DNA from: Thaumarchaeota archaeon UBA160
GTDB lineage: Archaea > Thermoproteota > Nitrososphaeria > Conexivisphaerales > UBA164
Length of the DNA: 27,970 bases
Direction of reading: 5' to 3'
Assembly: GCA_002506605.1 (NCBI GenBank)
Contig: DAXX01000060.1
Span: 1 to 27,970, forward strand
Below the pieces are notes generated by a model. The model was given only the letters and a program-made list of their open reading frames with translations. It made no database searches and was not told the origin of the DNA. Positions 1 through 8,507 of this stretch are shown in pieces. Positions within the stretch are counted from its first letter, which is position 1, and the number at the start of each line of letters is the position of its first letter. The position numbers and the translations under genes are program-made.

Positions 1-202
1 CGTTAAATGCACGAAAGCAATGCTACAAATAAAGATACCTCTTAAGATCAGAGCGCCATAAAGTTATAAATTTTGACAAAAGTCCGCTTAGGCATACAAT
101 TTTTCAACGGTTTTCAAAAATAATAAAGCAACAGGCCCAGTTAAAGATAGCGATCATTAAAGCTCAAAAGCTTTGAAAACTGTGAAGTGCCAGCTAGAAA
201 AC
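1..202. other. Intergenic region downstream of the aromatic operon
   Basis: No supportable ORF. On the minus strand this lies just after the last gene of the aromatic operon. A perfect 6-bp stem (AAAGCT 159-164, AGCTTT 169-174) with a 4-nt loop may mark transcript ends, but its GC content is low. A TATA-like stretch at 63-73 (minus-strand reading AAATTTATAAC) could be the promoter of a minus-strand gene lying left of the window. Both readings are weak. Confidence 0.3.
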
Positions 203-1159
203 TTAGAATTTAAGCACGTTCAAAACATAAATTCCACTATAGTTACCATATGAAGCGGCGTCTATGCTACCTTTTACTCTTTTATTCAAAGCTACAAACG
301 GTCCTTCCTCCCACTTAAAAACTTCAAAATTCTTATATGAGCTTACAGCTCTCTCACAAGCTTCTTTCAAGCCGCTTTCATCACAAACGCTTGCCGTGTT
401 TGCAGTGTTGCCGAAAATTTTTCTGTATGTTTTTGCTAAGCTTTCAAAATACATTTTTTCATTGGAAAACACGATAGTGTATTCATACGGTGTTCCAGCA
501 ACGCACGCTGGTGAGTAAAAATAAACAGATTCGCCTAAGGCCAGCTTTTTTGATGAATAAGTAAGATCCACAAGCGAGTAACCCTTATGTTCAAAAACAG
601 AATTTGCTTTTAACCCAAACCTGTTAGGAGATTGCGCAAAAAACGGCAGTTCATTAAGGTTGTTCTCATTTATTCTATAAGGCCTGATTAACATGGACCA
701 CGCTATATCTTCCCATGATCTGCCCAAAGGCTCTAGCAACGCAATTCTTTTGCTTTTTAAAGAAAGAAGCCAGGCTATAAATACTTGCTTTCTGCTACCC
801 ATGATTGCCACTCGATCAGCGCTGTGCAAAACTTTTAGTTCTTCTACGCTTAAAGTTTTTTGTTTTGCATAAAAATTTATTATTTCATACTCCGAATCTT
901 TGTACTTACCCAAGGACCAACCCTGAGCCTTAAGGGAATCCAGAAGAAAAGCGTTTAGCACGTTTTCTTCTGATTTGCTAGGCCTCAATTTCTTAAATAT
1001 TTCTGATTCTCTGTCATAGTCTTCAATTTTAAAGCCGTGAGCTTTCTTTATCTCCCATATTTCTTTTACTAAAGACCGCCTTTTCTTAAGCAATTTTATT
1101 GCTCTATACAAAATCTCAAAGGCCTGCTCCCTTTTTTTAAAAAGCTCACTATCTTTCAC
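203..1159 (-). CDS. Chorismate mutase (AroQ class) fused to a degenerate aminotransferase-like domain
   Basis: Residues 1-80 match the AroQ chorismate mutase fold, which converts chorismate to prephenate. Aligned by eye to the E. coli domain, the active-site residues are all present: R10, R27, K38, D47, R50, E51 and Q79. Residues about 110-318 are not TyrA or prephenate dehydratase: there is no GxGxxG and no TxTxF. Their order of motifs resembles fold-type-I aminotransferases: DRVAIMGSRKQV (115-126), LLEPLGRSWED (141-151), QSPN (176-179) and VDLTY (197-201, Asp and Tyr kept). The expected SxSK lysine and GxRxG arginine are replaced, in SPACVAGTPYEY (216-227), so PLP catalysis looks lost. The start is GTG, 7 nt after a GGGGAGGA ribosome site (1167-1174), overlapping aroC by 11 bp. 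It is the last gene of the operon. The mutase call is strong; the C-terminal assignment is inference. Confidence 0.75.
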   Translation of the reverse strand: MKDSELFKKREQAFEILYRAIKLLKKRRSLVKEIWEIKKAHGFKIEDYDRESEIFKKLRPSKSEENVLNAFLLDSLKAQGWSLGKYKDSEYEIINFYAKQKTLSVEELKVLHSADRVAIMGSRKQVFIAWLLSLKSKRIALLEPLGRSWEDIAWSMLIRPYRINENNLNELPFFAQSPNRFGLKANSVFEHKGYSLVDLTYSSKKLALGESVYFYSPACVAGTPYEYTIVFSNEKMYFESLAKTYRKIFGNTANTASVCDESGLKEACERAVSSYKNFEVFKWEEGPFVALNKRVKGSIDAASYGNYSGIYVLNVLKF

Positions 1160-2237
1160 TTATAAATCCTCCCCTGATGGCCATATCAGCTAGCACAAAA
1201 TAAGTCAAGGCTTCTGCTATCGGGACCGCTCTTGGGACAACACATACGTCATGAAACCCTTTTAACTGTAATATGCCTTCTTTCATCTCTTTAACGTTAA
1301 CTGTTCTCTGAGGTTTGTATATGGAAGAAACTGGTTTGAAAGCTATTGTTGCTATCAAGGGCTGACCGTTTGTCATGCCGCCCAGAACTCCTCCTGCGTT
1401 GTTAGTTAAAGTTGTTATTACCCCGTTTTTTATAACGTAAGGGTCGTTGTTCTGTGAGCCTCTTAGCTTTGAAGCTGAGAAACCGGCGCCTATTTCTACC
1501 CCTTTAACGGCCGGTATTGAAAAATATGCCTTTGCAAGCTCTGAATCTATTGAAGAAAAAACTGGTTGCCCAAGTCCAACTGGAAGGTTCCCCGTCATTA
1601 TCCTTATCTTTCCGCCCAAACTATCTCCATCTTTTTTTGCCTTAAGCATCTCTTCTTTTATCAAAGAGTCATAATCTGGAGATGGGCATCTTGTCTCATA
1701 ATTGTACCTCTTTTTTGCCGTTTCAAGCTCTAGATCCGGACATTCTACGGAGCCTACGCTCTTTGTATAACCTACGACTTCAATGTTAAGAGGCTCAAGG
1801 ATCTTTTCAGCTATAGCGCCAGCTATAACAAAGCCCACGGTTATTCTTGCGGAAAATCTGCCACCACCTCTCGGATCGTTGAAACCTTTATATTTGACAT
1901 AGGCCGGATAATCTGCATGACCTGGCCTTACCCAGCCCTGTTCTGCAAATTCATAAAATTCATCTACTGAACCTTTATTCCTAACTATGGCAACGAGCGG
2001 CGCACCTGTGGCTTTGCCCCTATAAACACCAGAAAGTATCTCTACTGTATCTTCTTCTTTCCTCTTTGTTGAAGCAACAGAAGCGTTAGGCTTTCTCCTT
2101 GACAACCATTCGTTTATCCTTTTTTCTTCTATTACCGTTCCAGGGGGTATACCTTCAATTAAAACCCCTACAACTTCTCCGTGGCTTTCTCCAAAACTTA
2201 CCATTACAAGTGATCTGCCAAAAGAGTTATCGCTCAA
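1149..2237 (-). CDS. aroC: Chorismate synthase
   Basis: Catalyses the last shikimate-pathway step, EPSP to chorismate, using reduced FMN. The 362-residue protein is of normal family length. It has the N-terminal SFGESHGEVVGVLIEG signature (residues 14-29), the RGGGRFSARITVG FMN-site region and the GGMTNGQPLIATIAFKP motif near the C-terminus. The start is TTG at 2235-2237, with a clear GAGGTGA ribosome site at 2244-2250, 6 nt upstream. It overlaps the end of aroA by 11 bp and the start of the chorismate mutase gene by 11 bp, which suggests translational coupling. It sits directly between its substrate-producing enzyme and its product-using enzyme. No key motif is missing. Confidence 0.96.
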   Translation of the reverse strand: MSDNSFGRSLVMVSFGESHGEVVGVLIEGIPPGTVIEEKRINEWLSRRKPNASVASTKRKEEDTVEILSGVYRGKATGAPLVAIVRNKGSVDEFYEFAEQGWVRPGHADYPAYVKYKGFNDPRGGGRFSARITVGFVIAGAIAEKILEPLNIEVVGYTKSVGSVECPDLELETAKKRYNYETRCPSPDYDSLIKEEMLKAKKDGDSLGGKIRIMTGNLPVGLGQPVFSSIDSELAKAYFSIPAVKGVEIGAGFSASKLRGSQNNDPYVIKNGVITTLTNNAGGVLGGMTNGQPLIATIAFKPVSSIYKPQRTVNVKEMKEGILQLKGFHDVCVVPRAVPIAEALTYFVLADMAIRGGFISER

Positions 2238-3498
2238 AAACTTTCACCTCAAGACCGTTTTTCTTCATTTCTTCAAAAAATGTTGGGAATGATTTTTTTA
2301 CCGTTTCATAACCTTCTATTGAACAGCTTGCCCCTAATGCCGCGCATAGAACAGAGAGAGACATTACAACCCTGTGGTCTTTCCAGCCTTTTAACGCTAT
2401 CCCCGTGTTTATCATCTCAGAAGGGCTTATATTTATTTTGTCCTCTTTGAATTCAGCCTTGCACCCAAGCTTTGAAAGTTCAGAACCCATAGAGAGCAGC
2501 CTGTTGCTTTCTTTAAATCTTACGTGCGATATTCCGTATATTTCTACAGGAACTTTGCATCCTAAAACAGATAGCGGCGGAAAGAGGTCTGGAGCATTCC
2601 TGAGATCTACCTTTAAAGGCTTGTCAGGAACCTCGCCGTTAACTAGCATTCCTTTGTCATCAAAGGAGTATTTTATATTCATCATTTCAAGAACTTTTAT
2701 GATTTCTTCAAGGTCAGCCTGGATAGGCTCCCTCTTAAGTCCAGCTATTTTTACTTCCTTTCCTGTAAGCATAGCAAGAACTATAAAAAAAGATGCTGAC
2801 GAGGCATCTGGGGGTACTGTAAAGCTTGATGGAATGTAATCTGAAGGCTCAACAGAATAATAATTGTCAGCTTCCTCGACATTAACCCCGAAGCTGCTCA
2901 TTACATATTCTGTCATCTTTACGTAATGTTCTGAAACCTTGCTGTTCCATAAGATCTGAGTTTTAGATTCGTTCTTTGGCGATACCAGCAAAAGGGCACT
3001 TATATACTGAGATGACTCTGAGGATTTTACTTCTACTTTACCTCCCCTCATTTTTTTCCCCTTGACAACAACAGGAGGTCTTCCGTTTTCTCCAGCAGCT
3101 ATCGCATAACCTCCTAAGAAGTTTATGGAGTCTACTAGCGGTCCTACAGGCCTTCTGAGCAGGCTTGAGCTTCCTGTCAGTATGGTGTAACCGTCTTCAG
3201 CAAGTGTTGAAAACGCTGCCATGAATCTGAGCCCTGTACCGGATGCGCCCATGTTTAGAACGTTAGATGGGGGTTTTGGTCTTGATCCATAAACTGTGCT
3301 TCCGCGTATTTTGATTCCCATCTTTTTAAGGGCCCTTATCATTAAAACAACATCTTCAGGAAGAGGCTCGCGCATGATTATGTTGCTTTCCCCTTCTGCT
3401 AATGAAGCCACAACTAGCGCCCTTTGAGCATAACTCTTGCTCGGAGGCAGCTCAATAGTCAATACTTTGTTCAGTGAGCCTTCAAGCACAAACTTCAT
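2227..3498 (-). CDS. aroA: 3-phosphoshikimate 1-carboxyvinyltransferase (EPSP synthase)
   Basis: Joins shikimate 3-phosphate and phosphoenolpyruvate to form EPSP. The 423 residues cover the full two-domain fold. Family motifs seen in order are PPSKSYAQRAL (substrate-binding Lys and Ser), NMGASGTGLRF, LTGSSSLLRRP, SSQYISALLL, PDASSASFF, RFKESNRL and the C-terminal DHRVVMSLSV. The ATG start overlaps the aroK stop by 4 bp. The upstream AGTGAT, about 5 nt away, could pair weakly with the 16S 3' end, so translation is probably coupled to aroK. The preceding and following genes are its pathway neighbours. It looks intact and active. Confidence 0.96.
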   Translation of the reverse strand: MKFVLEGSLNKVLTIELPPSKSYAQRALVVASLAEGESNIIMREPLPEDVVLMIRALKKMGIKIRGSTVYGSRPKPPSNVLNMGASGTGLRFMAAFSTLAEDGYTILTGSSSLLRRPVGPLVDSINFLGGYAIAAGENGRPPVVVKGKKMRGGKVEVKSSESSQYISALLLVSPKNESKTQILWNSKVSEHYVKMTEYVMSSFGVNVEEADNYYSVEPSDYIPSSFTVPPDASSASFFIVLAMLTGKEVKIAGLKREPIQADLEEIIKVLEMMNIKYSFDDKGMLVNGEVPDKPLKVDLRNAPDLFPPLSVLGCKVPVEIYGISHVRFKESNRLLSMGSELSKLGCKAEFKEDKINISPSEMINTGIALKGWKDHRVVMSLSVLCAALGASCSIEGYETVKKSFPTFFEEMKKNGLEVKVFER

Positions 3499-4289
3499 TC
3501 GTCATCACTAAGGACTTCTATCTTATATTTATCGTTAGCAGGTCTTGTAAAAACATTTTTCATCTCTTTAAATTCGTAATGTGAACCTTCGGAAATCGTA
3601 AAGTAAGCTGGTCCGTTTCCTGAAATGCCTGTTAAGAACCCGAGTTTTGCAGCCGTAATAATCGGATCTAGCGGATACCCATTGGCAGTTGCCACTATCA
3701 AAGAATTTAGCATGGAAGCAGAAAAATACTTTTCTTTTTCTAAATAATCAACAATTATATTGCCTAGTTCAGCAAAAGAACTCATGACTTTCCAGTTAAC
3801 TGTCTTTTTAATCCCTTCCTTTAATCCTATCGTTACAAGCCATTTTTGTGGTGCGTCTTTTCTCTTTAACAAAGTGCCGCTGTTGTTATCAGAGATAACT
3901 ATTCCGCCGTATACTGCTGCATAGGCATCATCGTAGGCACCGGTGTAAGAGATTCCCATTTGCTTGCTTACTGTTGCAGAAACTTTAACAGCGGCCTCAG
4001 GGTCTACATGGCCTTTAATTGCTTGAGCGCCAAGAGCAATGGCCACTGTATATGCGCTTGAGCTCTTAAGCCCCACTCCCATTGGTATTTTTGAAAAAGT
4101 TGAAACAGAATAATGTCCATCCAGCTCTAGAGCCTTGAATATTTCCTTTGCTGTTTCATCGCAGTCCCACTCATTGCTTTTCTTTATCTCAACCTCAAGG
4201 GGAAGGTTTATGGCCATGACTGAACCTTTCCCACATATCAAAGCATTAAGAAAGCTTATTCCGCCCCAAACCCTAACTCTTATTTTCAT
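3495..4289 (-). CDS. aroK: Archaeal shikimate kinase, GHMP family
   Basis: Phosphorylates shikimate with ATP. Archaea use a GHMP-superfamily enzyme here instead of the bacterial P-loop AroK, and this 264-residue protein is of that type. The ATP-binding GHMP motif is PMGVGLKSSSAY at residues 69-80. A second glycine-rich segment, LTGISGNGPAYF, lies near the C-terminus. The start ATG lies inside the end of aroE (17 bp overlap), and a GAGG about 10 nt upstream may serve as ribosome site. Homoserine kinase or mevalonate kinase would be the alternatives for a bare GHMP hit. The position between aroE and aroA makes shikimate the substrate. Confidence 0.93.
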   Translation of the reverse strand: MKIRVRVWGGISFLNALICGKGSVMAINLPLEVEIKKSNEWDCDETAKEIFKALELDGHYSVSTFSKIPMGVGLKSSSAYTVAIALGAQAIKGHVDPEAAVKVSATVSKQMGISYTGAYDDAYAAVYGGIVISDNNSGTLLKRKDAPQKWLVTIGLKEGIKKTVNWKVMSSFAELGNIIVDYLEKEKYFSASMLNSLIVATANGYPLDPIITAAKLGFLTGISGNGPAYFTISEGSHYEFKEMKNVFTRPANDKYKIEVLSDDE

Positions 4290-5046
4290 GAAGAGCCATC
4301 CTCATTATGCTTCTGTCTACTTTTATCCCTTTCCAGATTTCGATAGAAAGCGCGGCCTGCTCAATAAGTACGTCCAGGCCAGAAACGTAGTCTCGGGCCA
4401 ACCTTGAAAGGCGAGTTCCATTGATGTCATAAGCTAGGTCGATAACAGTTTTATAGCTTCCCTTTAAATAAAATTCTATCAATGCATCATCGCTCGAATA
4501 CATCCCCATCGGAGTAGCGTTGACAAAGACGTCAGCTTTTTTGGACTCGTCTTCAACCTCAGCGACAGCCCCCCAGCTTTCAATCTTCGATTTAAAAGAA
4601 AGCGCTTTTTCCTTTGTCCTGTTGTAAATAAAAAAATGCGAACAACCAAGCTTAAAAAGCGCATAAGCGGCAGCTCTAGCTCCTCCGCCTGCCCCAAAGA
4701 TCATGGCTGTCTCAATCCTTCTTCCGCTCATCAAATTTACTATGCTTAGATAGTCTGTGTTGTAGCCTGTAGCCGTTTTTTGCTCGATTTTAACCACATT
4801 AACAGCGCCTATTCTCTCAGCATCTTCTGACAAATAATCTATGTATAAGATAATGGATTTTTTATAAGGGATAGTTACATTAAACCCCTTAGAAAGCGCT
4901 TTAAGGCCCATTACGGCAGAAAAAAGGTCATCGGGTTTTGTTTCAAACATGATATAATGGTCGCCATACGTATTTAAGACAGCGTTGTTTATCTTATATG
5001 AAAGCGAATGCGATAAAGGATAACCAATCAGACCGTAAAGGGCCAA
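4273..5046 (-). CDS. aroE: Shikimate dehydrogenase
   Basis: Reduces 3-dehydroshikimate to shikimate with NADPH. The 257 residues include the substrate-binding N-terminus GYPLSHSLS (8-16), the NVTIPYKK segment with the catalytic lysine (K62), and GYNTDY with the conserved aspartate D98. The Rossmann loop FGAGGGARAAAYAL (117-130) binds the cofactor. The start is TTG at 5044-5046; no upstream ATG is possible and the next methionine would remove the substrate site. It overlaps aroD by 19 bp and has no clear ribosome site, so re-initiation after aroD is likely. It looks complete. Confidence 0.95.
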   Translation of the reverse strand: MALYGLIGYPLSHSLSYKINNAVLNTYGDHYIMFETKPDDLFSAVMGLKALSKGFNVTIPYKKSIILYIDYLSEDAERIGAVNVVKIEQKTATGYNTDYLSIVNLMSGRRIETAMIFGAGGGARAAAYALFKLGCSHFFIYNRTKEKALSFKSKIESWGAVAEVEDESKKADVFVNATPMGMYSSDDALIEFYLKGSYKTVIDLAYDINGTRLSRLARDYVSGLDVLIEQAALSIEIWKGIKVDRSIMRMALHENKS

Positions 5047-5708
5047 TTTTTTAGAAAGTTTACAAATTCGTACGCTTCAGACTCTTCAGGCATACCTTCT
5101 ACAACTCTTTCGTTTTTCAGATGAGCATACATGAGCGGCGAACCGAGAACCACTGAGAGGTACCTTGTAAAAGCCCATTTGTCGCCTACTGAGAAGGCTA
5201 TTAGCTTACCCTTTTCTAGCATAGAATATAAAGACAGAATCATTAAAGCTTCCGTGATGTTGTCAGGACTGTTTACTACTTTTAAGTACTTTGCCCTGTA
5301 CTTAAATTCAGATATAAAGGATGTAAGATCCTGTTGCGTCGGTTTTGTAAATACATAATGAGTTGATATGATGAGATTAAGCCCGCTTACATCCACATTG
5401 TTAGAGATCCTCTTTAAGCTCTCTGCTTCTATGTCAAAAAGGTATGGATGATAATCCTTCATGAGCTCGATAAGCTGCATCAGGTTTGCTATTTTGTAAT
5501 CTTTGCTCATACCTCCTTCGTTTGGACTCCTGTAAGTTACAATGCACCTGTCCATGAATGAACCAAAATATGACGGCACGTCTTTTGGGTTAAGGCTCTT
5601 TATTGAATCCAGCCTCAGCTCGATAAGGCTTCTTTCATCGGTTCTGCTGACTTTTTTGTACATTTCTTCTATTGTATTTCCTAAAAGGGAAACAACTATG
5701 CTTACCAT
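5028..5708 (-). CDS. aroD: 3-dehydroquinate dehydratase, type I
   Basis: Dehydrates 3-dehydroquinate to 3-dehydroshikimate through a Schiff base. The 226-residue length fits type I enzymes, and archaea usually carry this type. Visible active-site elements are IELRLD (E30, R32), the general-base histidine in IISTH (H117) and the Schiff-base lysine in YLKVV (K143). The ATG start is 6 nt past the stop of the dehydroquinate synthase gene. A GGAGGAA lies about 20 nt upstream, too far for a standard ribosome site, and closer complementarity is weak. It is followed by aroE with a 19-bp overlap. Confidence 0.94.
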   Translation of the reverse strand: MVSIVVSLLGNTIEEMYKKVSRTDERSLIELRLDSIKSLNPKDVPSYFGSFMDRCIVTYRSPNEGGMSKDYKIANLMQLIELMKDYHPYLFDIEAESLKRISNNVDVSGLNLIISTHYVFTKPTQQDLTSFISEFKYRAKYLKVVNSPDNITEALMILSLYSMLEKGKLIAFSVGDKWAFTRYLSVVLGSPLMYAHLKNERVVEGMPEESEAYEFVNFLKNWPFTV

Positions 5709-5714
5709 TCTAGA

Positions 5715-6668
5715 TCAGCTCTCTTTAATTTCCTCCTCAACCTTTAAGCCAAAGTGTCTTCCCACAGGCTCGCTTACCATGGCCAATATTTTATCCCCCT
5801 CCTTTATTTCCGTTACTGCAATAGGTTTGCCGTTCTCTCCTACAAGAGAGACGGTTTCAGCGTATTGGAGTATGACAGTGCCAAAATGCCCTTCGCTTTC
5901 TGCCATTATAAGAACCATCGGCCTCCTTTCTAGCTTAGACCTGCCAACGAAGACTATCCTGGCGTTTCCGGCAAAGTCTGATACTAGAACCTTATCTCCC
6001 GATTTTATTTCCGACAGGTACTTTGTTTTTTCCTCGTCAACAAGGATGTAACTATGAACAGCTCCAGCGTTAACTCTGAAAGGTCTTGGCGACGTGTACT
6101 TAGATGAATAAACCTCTGCGTGTACTAAGAACAGGAAAGATGAAAATGATCCAACAAGCATGCCTTCACCAGAGTTTAGTATTTCTATCGTGTCAACGCA
6201 GACGCGCGATCCTTCGCCAACCAGCTTGACGCCCTTAACAACGGCTGGTTTTAGAGCTACTTTTTTGCTTCCTATGTTGAGGACCTCAACATACGATAAC
6301 GCTTCATCGACGTCTTTTGGAGAAATTATAACGTAGTCAACGCCCTTTTCCAAAACGCCTTTCAAAGCTATAGCGTCCTGAATCCCTTTTGCCTCTGCAT
6401 ATATATCTAGCTTTCCTGAGGCATGAGCTATAATATTTTCAAAAGGTATAACCCTCCAATCAGACGTATCTATGAGAGCGCCCTTCGCTTTCTCTGATAA
6501 GTCTTTGAGCGATTCGATATCCTTTTGCGATTCTATTTTTATCCTTATTATTCCTGGTATTTCGTCATAAGACTTTATAAAAGTATCTAAGCCGTATTGC
6601 TTTAATGCTTCTTCTATTTCTTTTGATTTTTTTTGATCTGCAGGAAGTTTAACTATTACTTTCTTCAT
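5715..6668 (-). CDS. 3-dehydroquinate synthase II (MJ1249 family)
   Basis: This is the archaeal enzyme that oxidatively deaminates and cyclises 2-amino-3,7-dideoxy-threo-hept-6-ulosonate (ADH) to 3-dehydroquinate with NAD. It is unrelated to bacterial AroB. The 317 residues show the family's hallmark stretch SDWRVIPFENIIAH (residues about 91-104), followed by a long beta-rich C-terminal half with RPFRVNAGAVHSYI and AEVYSSKYTSPR. The start ATG overlaps the ADH synthase gene by 20 bp, and AAGGA lies 6 nt upstream as ribosome site. The pairing with an MJ0400-type gene immediately upstream is the standard archaeal arrangement and confirms the role. Confidence 0.93.
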   Translation of the reverse strand: MKKVIVKLPADQKKSKEIEEALKQYGLDTFIKSYDEIPGIIRIKIESQKDIESLKDLSEKAKGALIDTSDWRVIPFENIIAHASGKLDIYAEAKGIQDAIALKGVLEKGVDYVIISPKDVDEALSYVEVLNIGSKKVALKPAVVKGVKLVGEGSRVCVDTIEILNSGEGMLVGSFSSFLFLVHAEVYSSKYTSPRPFRVNAGAVHSYILVDEEKTKYLSEIKSGDKVLVSDFAGNARIVFVGRSKLERRPMVLIMAESEGHFGTVILQYAETVSLVGENGKPIAVTEIKEGDKILAMVSEPVGRHFGLKVEEEIKES

Positions 6669-7446
6669 TGTAAGTCCTTACCGCATCCTCTACATCCGCG
6701 TTTTTAAATATAATTTTTCCTAAAGCTTTTACCACAGCCTTGGGATTTTTGTCCTGAAACACGTTTCTGCCAAAAGTTACACCTATAGCTCCAGCTTCAA
6801 GCGCGCTTTTTGCCATCTGCAACACATCTTTTACGCTTTCAAGTTTTGGGCCGCCAGCTATAGCAACAGGGACCAATGAACCTCTTACCACTTCTTTAAA
6901 GGTTTCTACGCTTCCGGTAAAAGGGGCCTTTACAATGTCTGCCCCAAGCTCTCCTCCAAGCCTTACAGCCTTTTTTATCGCTTCTGGATCGTATTGATTC
7001 TTGACGTTTTCACCTCTTACGTACATCATAGCTATGAGCGGCATGCCCCATCTGTCCGCTTCATCAGCAACCTTTCCTAGCTTTATGAGCATGTCATTTT
7101 CCATGTTGGCGCCAACGTTGATGTGTAACGATATAGCATCTGCGCCCAACATTATCGCCTCTTTAACGCTGGAAACAAGAACTTTATGGTTCGGGGTGGG
7201 GCCATAGCTTGTGCTTGCTGAAGCATGCATTATGATTCCCAAATTCGGCTGATGCTTAAGAGCTTTAATAGAGCCTTTATGAAGTATTACCGATGTCGCT
7301 CCCCCTTCGTCAACTTGTTTAACTATTTGGTTTATATCTTCTAACCCTTTTATCGGTCCATCGCTCACTCCATGATCCATAGGTACGCAAAGTATCCTAC
7401 CTTCCTTTAAAATTCTTGAAAGTCTTCTAGCTTTGCCTGTAGTCAT
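6649..7446 (-). CDS. 2-amino-3,7-dideoxy-D-threo-hept-6-ulosonate (ADH) synthase, class I aldolase family (MJ0400 type)
   Basis: Condenses aspartate semialdehyde with 6-deoxy-5-ketofructose 1-phosphate, the entry step of the archaeal shikimate route that replaces DAHP synthase. The 265 residues resemble class I fructose-bisphosphate aldolases: PMDHGVSDGP near the N-terminus (D24), MYVRG (Y142) and the Schiff-base lysine in IVKAPF (K173), then IAGGPK and TFGRNVFQ for phosphate binding. An upstream in-frame codon would lengthen it by 19 residues. The ATG at 7444-7446 is preferred because AAGGAGGG sits 8 nt before it and the family starts here. It overlaps asd by 20 bp. A plain fructose-bisphosphate aldolase is possible from sequence alone, but the context argues against it. 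Confidence 0.9.
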   Translation of the reverse strand: MTTGKARRLSRILKEGRILCVPMDHGVSDGPIKGLEDINQIVKQVDEGGATSVILHKGSIKALKHQPNLGIIMHASASTSYGPTPNHKVLVSSVKEAIMLGADAISLHINVGANMENDMLIKLGKVADEADRWGMPLIAMMYVRGENVKNQYDPEAIKKAVRLGGELGADIVKAPFTGSVETFKEVVRGSLVPVAIAGGPKLESVKDVLQMAKSALEAGAIGVTFGRNVFQDKNPKAVVKALGKIIFKNADVEDAVRTYNEESNS

Positions 7447-8503
7447 ACATCCAACCCTCCTTGTAGAACATCTCTGCTGTAAGAATGGTGTTTCCGGCAG
7501 CACCCCTTATAGTGTTATGCGATAAAAGAGTATACCTTATCGAATGATCATCAAGACCTTTCCTTATTCTTCCTACAACAACGCTCATGCCTGGGACAGA
7601 ACCCGCATACCTGTCGAGCCTGGTCTGAGGCCTGTCAGGCTCTTCTCTGACTATTATAGGTTGCTCTGGAGCCGTGGGAAGCTTTAGCTCCTGCGGCAGA
7701 CCCCTGAACTTTCTAAGGACGTCGGCGGCATCTTCCGGCGTTATTTTCTTTTCAGTTTCTAGATATACGCTTTCCATGTGCCCATCTATAGTAGGAACCC
7801 TGTGGCACATGGCCGCAACATCTATGTTCGCAAATTCTATGCGGTTTTCAACAACCTTACCTAGGATTTTGTTTGTCTCAATAAAGACTTTTTCTTCTTC
7901 ATCTTTTATATATGGTATCACGTTATCGAGTATGCTCATGCTGGCAACGCCAGGGAATCCAGCTCCGCTCACTGCCTGCATCGTAGAGACAACGACCTTT
8001 TTTATTTTAAATTCATCATGAAGCGGCTTTAATGTCACGTTTAGGCCTATAGATGTACAGTTAGGACCAGTAGTTAAGAAACCTTTCCATCCCCTTTTTC
8101 CTTGCTCCTTTATAAGGACCCACTGCTCAGGGTTTATTTCTGGAATAATTAAAGGAACATCTGGCTCCATCCTGTAGGCTGAAGCATCGCTGTATGTCGG
8201 AAAGAACTTTGCATAGAGCGGCTCCAGCTCCCTTGCTGCGTCAGTAGGTAGACAGCTGAAGAACATGTCAGCGCTTTGATTTTCAGGATCAGCCTCCTGC
8301 ACAACCATTTCAGCAACATCCTTAGGTGGCTCGTAAGATGTGACCCATTCTCCCGCCTTTGCTTCTTTAAACCTTTTCCCAGCAGATTTTTTACCTACGA
8401 CGTACTTTATCTTAAACCACGGATGGTCTGCCAGCATCCTAACGTATTCTGCCCCAACCATTCCTGTAGCTCCTAATATGCCGACTTCTAATTTTTCTCT
8501 CAT
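7427..8503 (-). CDS. asd: Aspartate-semialdehyde dehydrogenase
   Basis: Reduces aspartyl phosphate to aspartate semialdehyde with NADPH. The 358 residues begin with the cofactor loop GILGATGMVG (8-17), carry the catalytic cysteine in TGPNCTS (C149), and have a conserved histidine region at RVPTIDGHMESV. The length and the long insert match the archaeal/fungal branch of the family. The ATG start is 7 nt after a strong GGAGGTG ribosome site (8511-8517), which overlaps the last codons of the kinase gene. Its product is the direct substrate of the next gene, ADH synthase, and is also the precursor of threonine, methionine and possibly lysine. Confidence 0.95.
   Translation of the reverse strand: MREKLEVGILGATGMVGAEYVRMLADHPWFKIKYVVGKKSAGKRFKEAKAGEWVTSYEPPKDVAEMVVQEADPENQSADMFFSCLPTDAARELEPLYAKFFPTYSDASAYRMEPDVPLIIPEINPEQWVLIKEQGKRGWKGFLTTGPNCTSIGLNVTLKPLHDEFKIKKVVVSTMQAVSGAGFPGVASMSILDNVIPYIKDEEEKVFIETNKILGKVVENRIEFANIDVAAMCHRVPTIDGHMESVYLETEKKITPEDAADVLRKFRGLPQELKLPTAPEQPIIVREEPDRPQTRLDRYAGSVPGMSVVVGRIRKGLDDHSIRYTLLSHNTIRGAAGNTILTAEMFYKEGWMYDYRQS
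7455..7462 (-). promoter_or_regulatory. Shine-Dalgarno site of the ADH synthase gene
   Basis: The minus strand reads AAGGAGGG, 8 nt before the ATG at 7446, inside the end of the asd coding region. It fixes the ADH synthase start at 7446 rather than at the upstream in-frame codon at 7503. Confidence 0.8.
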
Positions 8504-8507
8504 TTTT

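Noticed and set aside
7447..7503. Nineteen-residue N-terminal extension of ADH synthase
   Set aside because: It lies inside the asd coding end, has no family match, and the strong AAGGAGGG is placed for the ATG at 7446.
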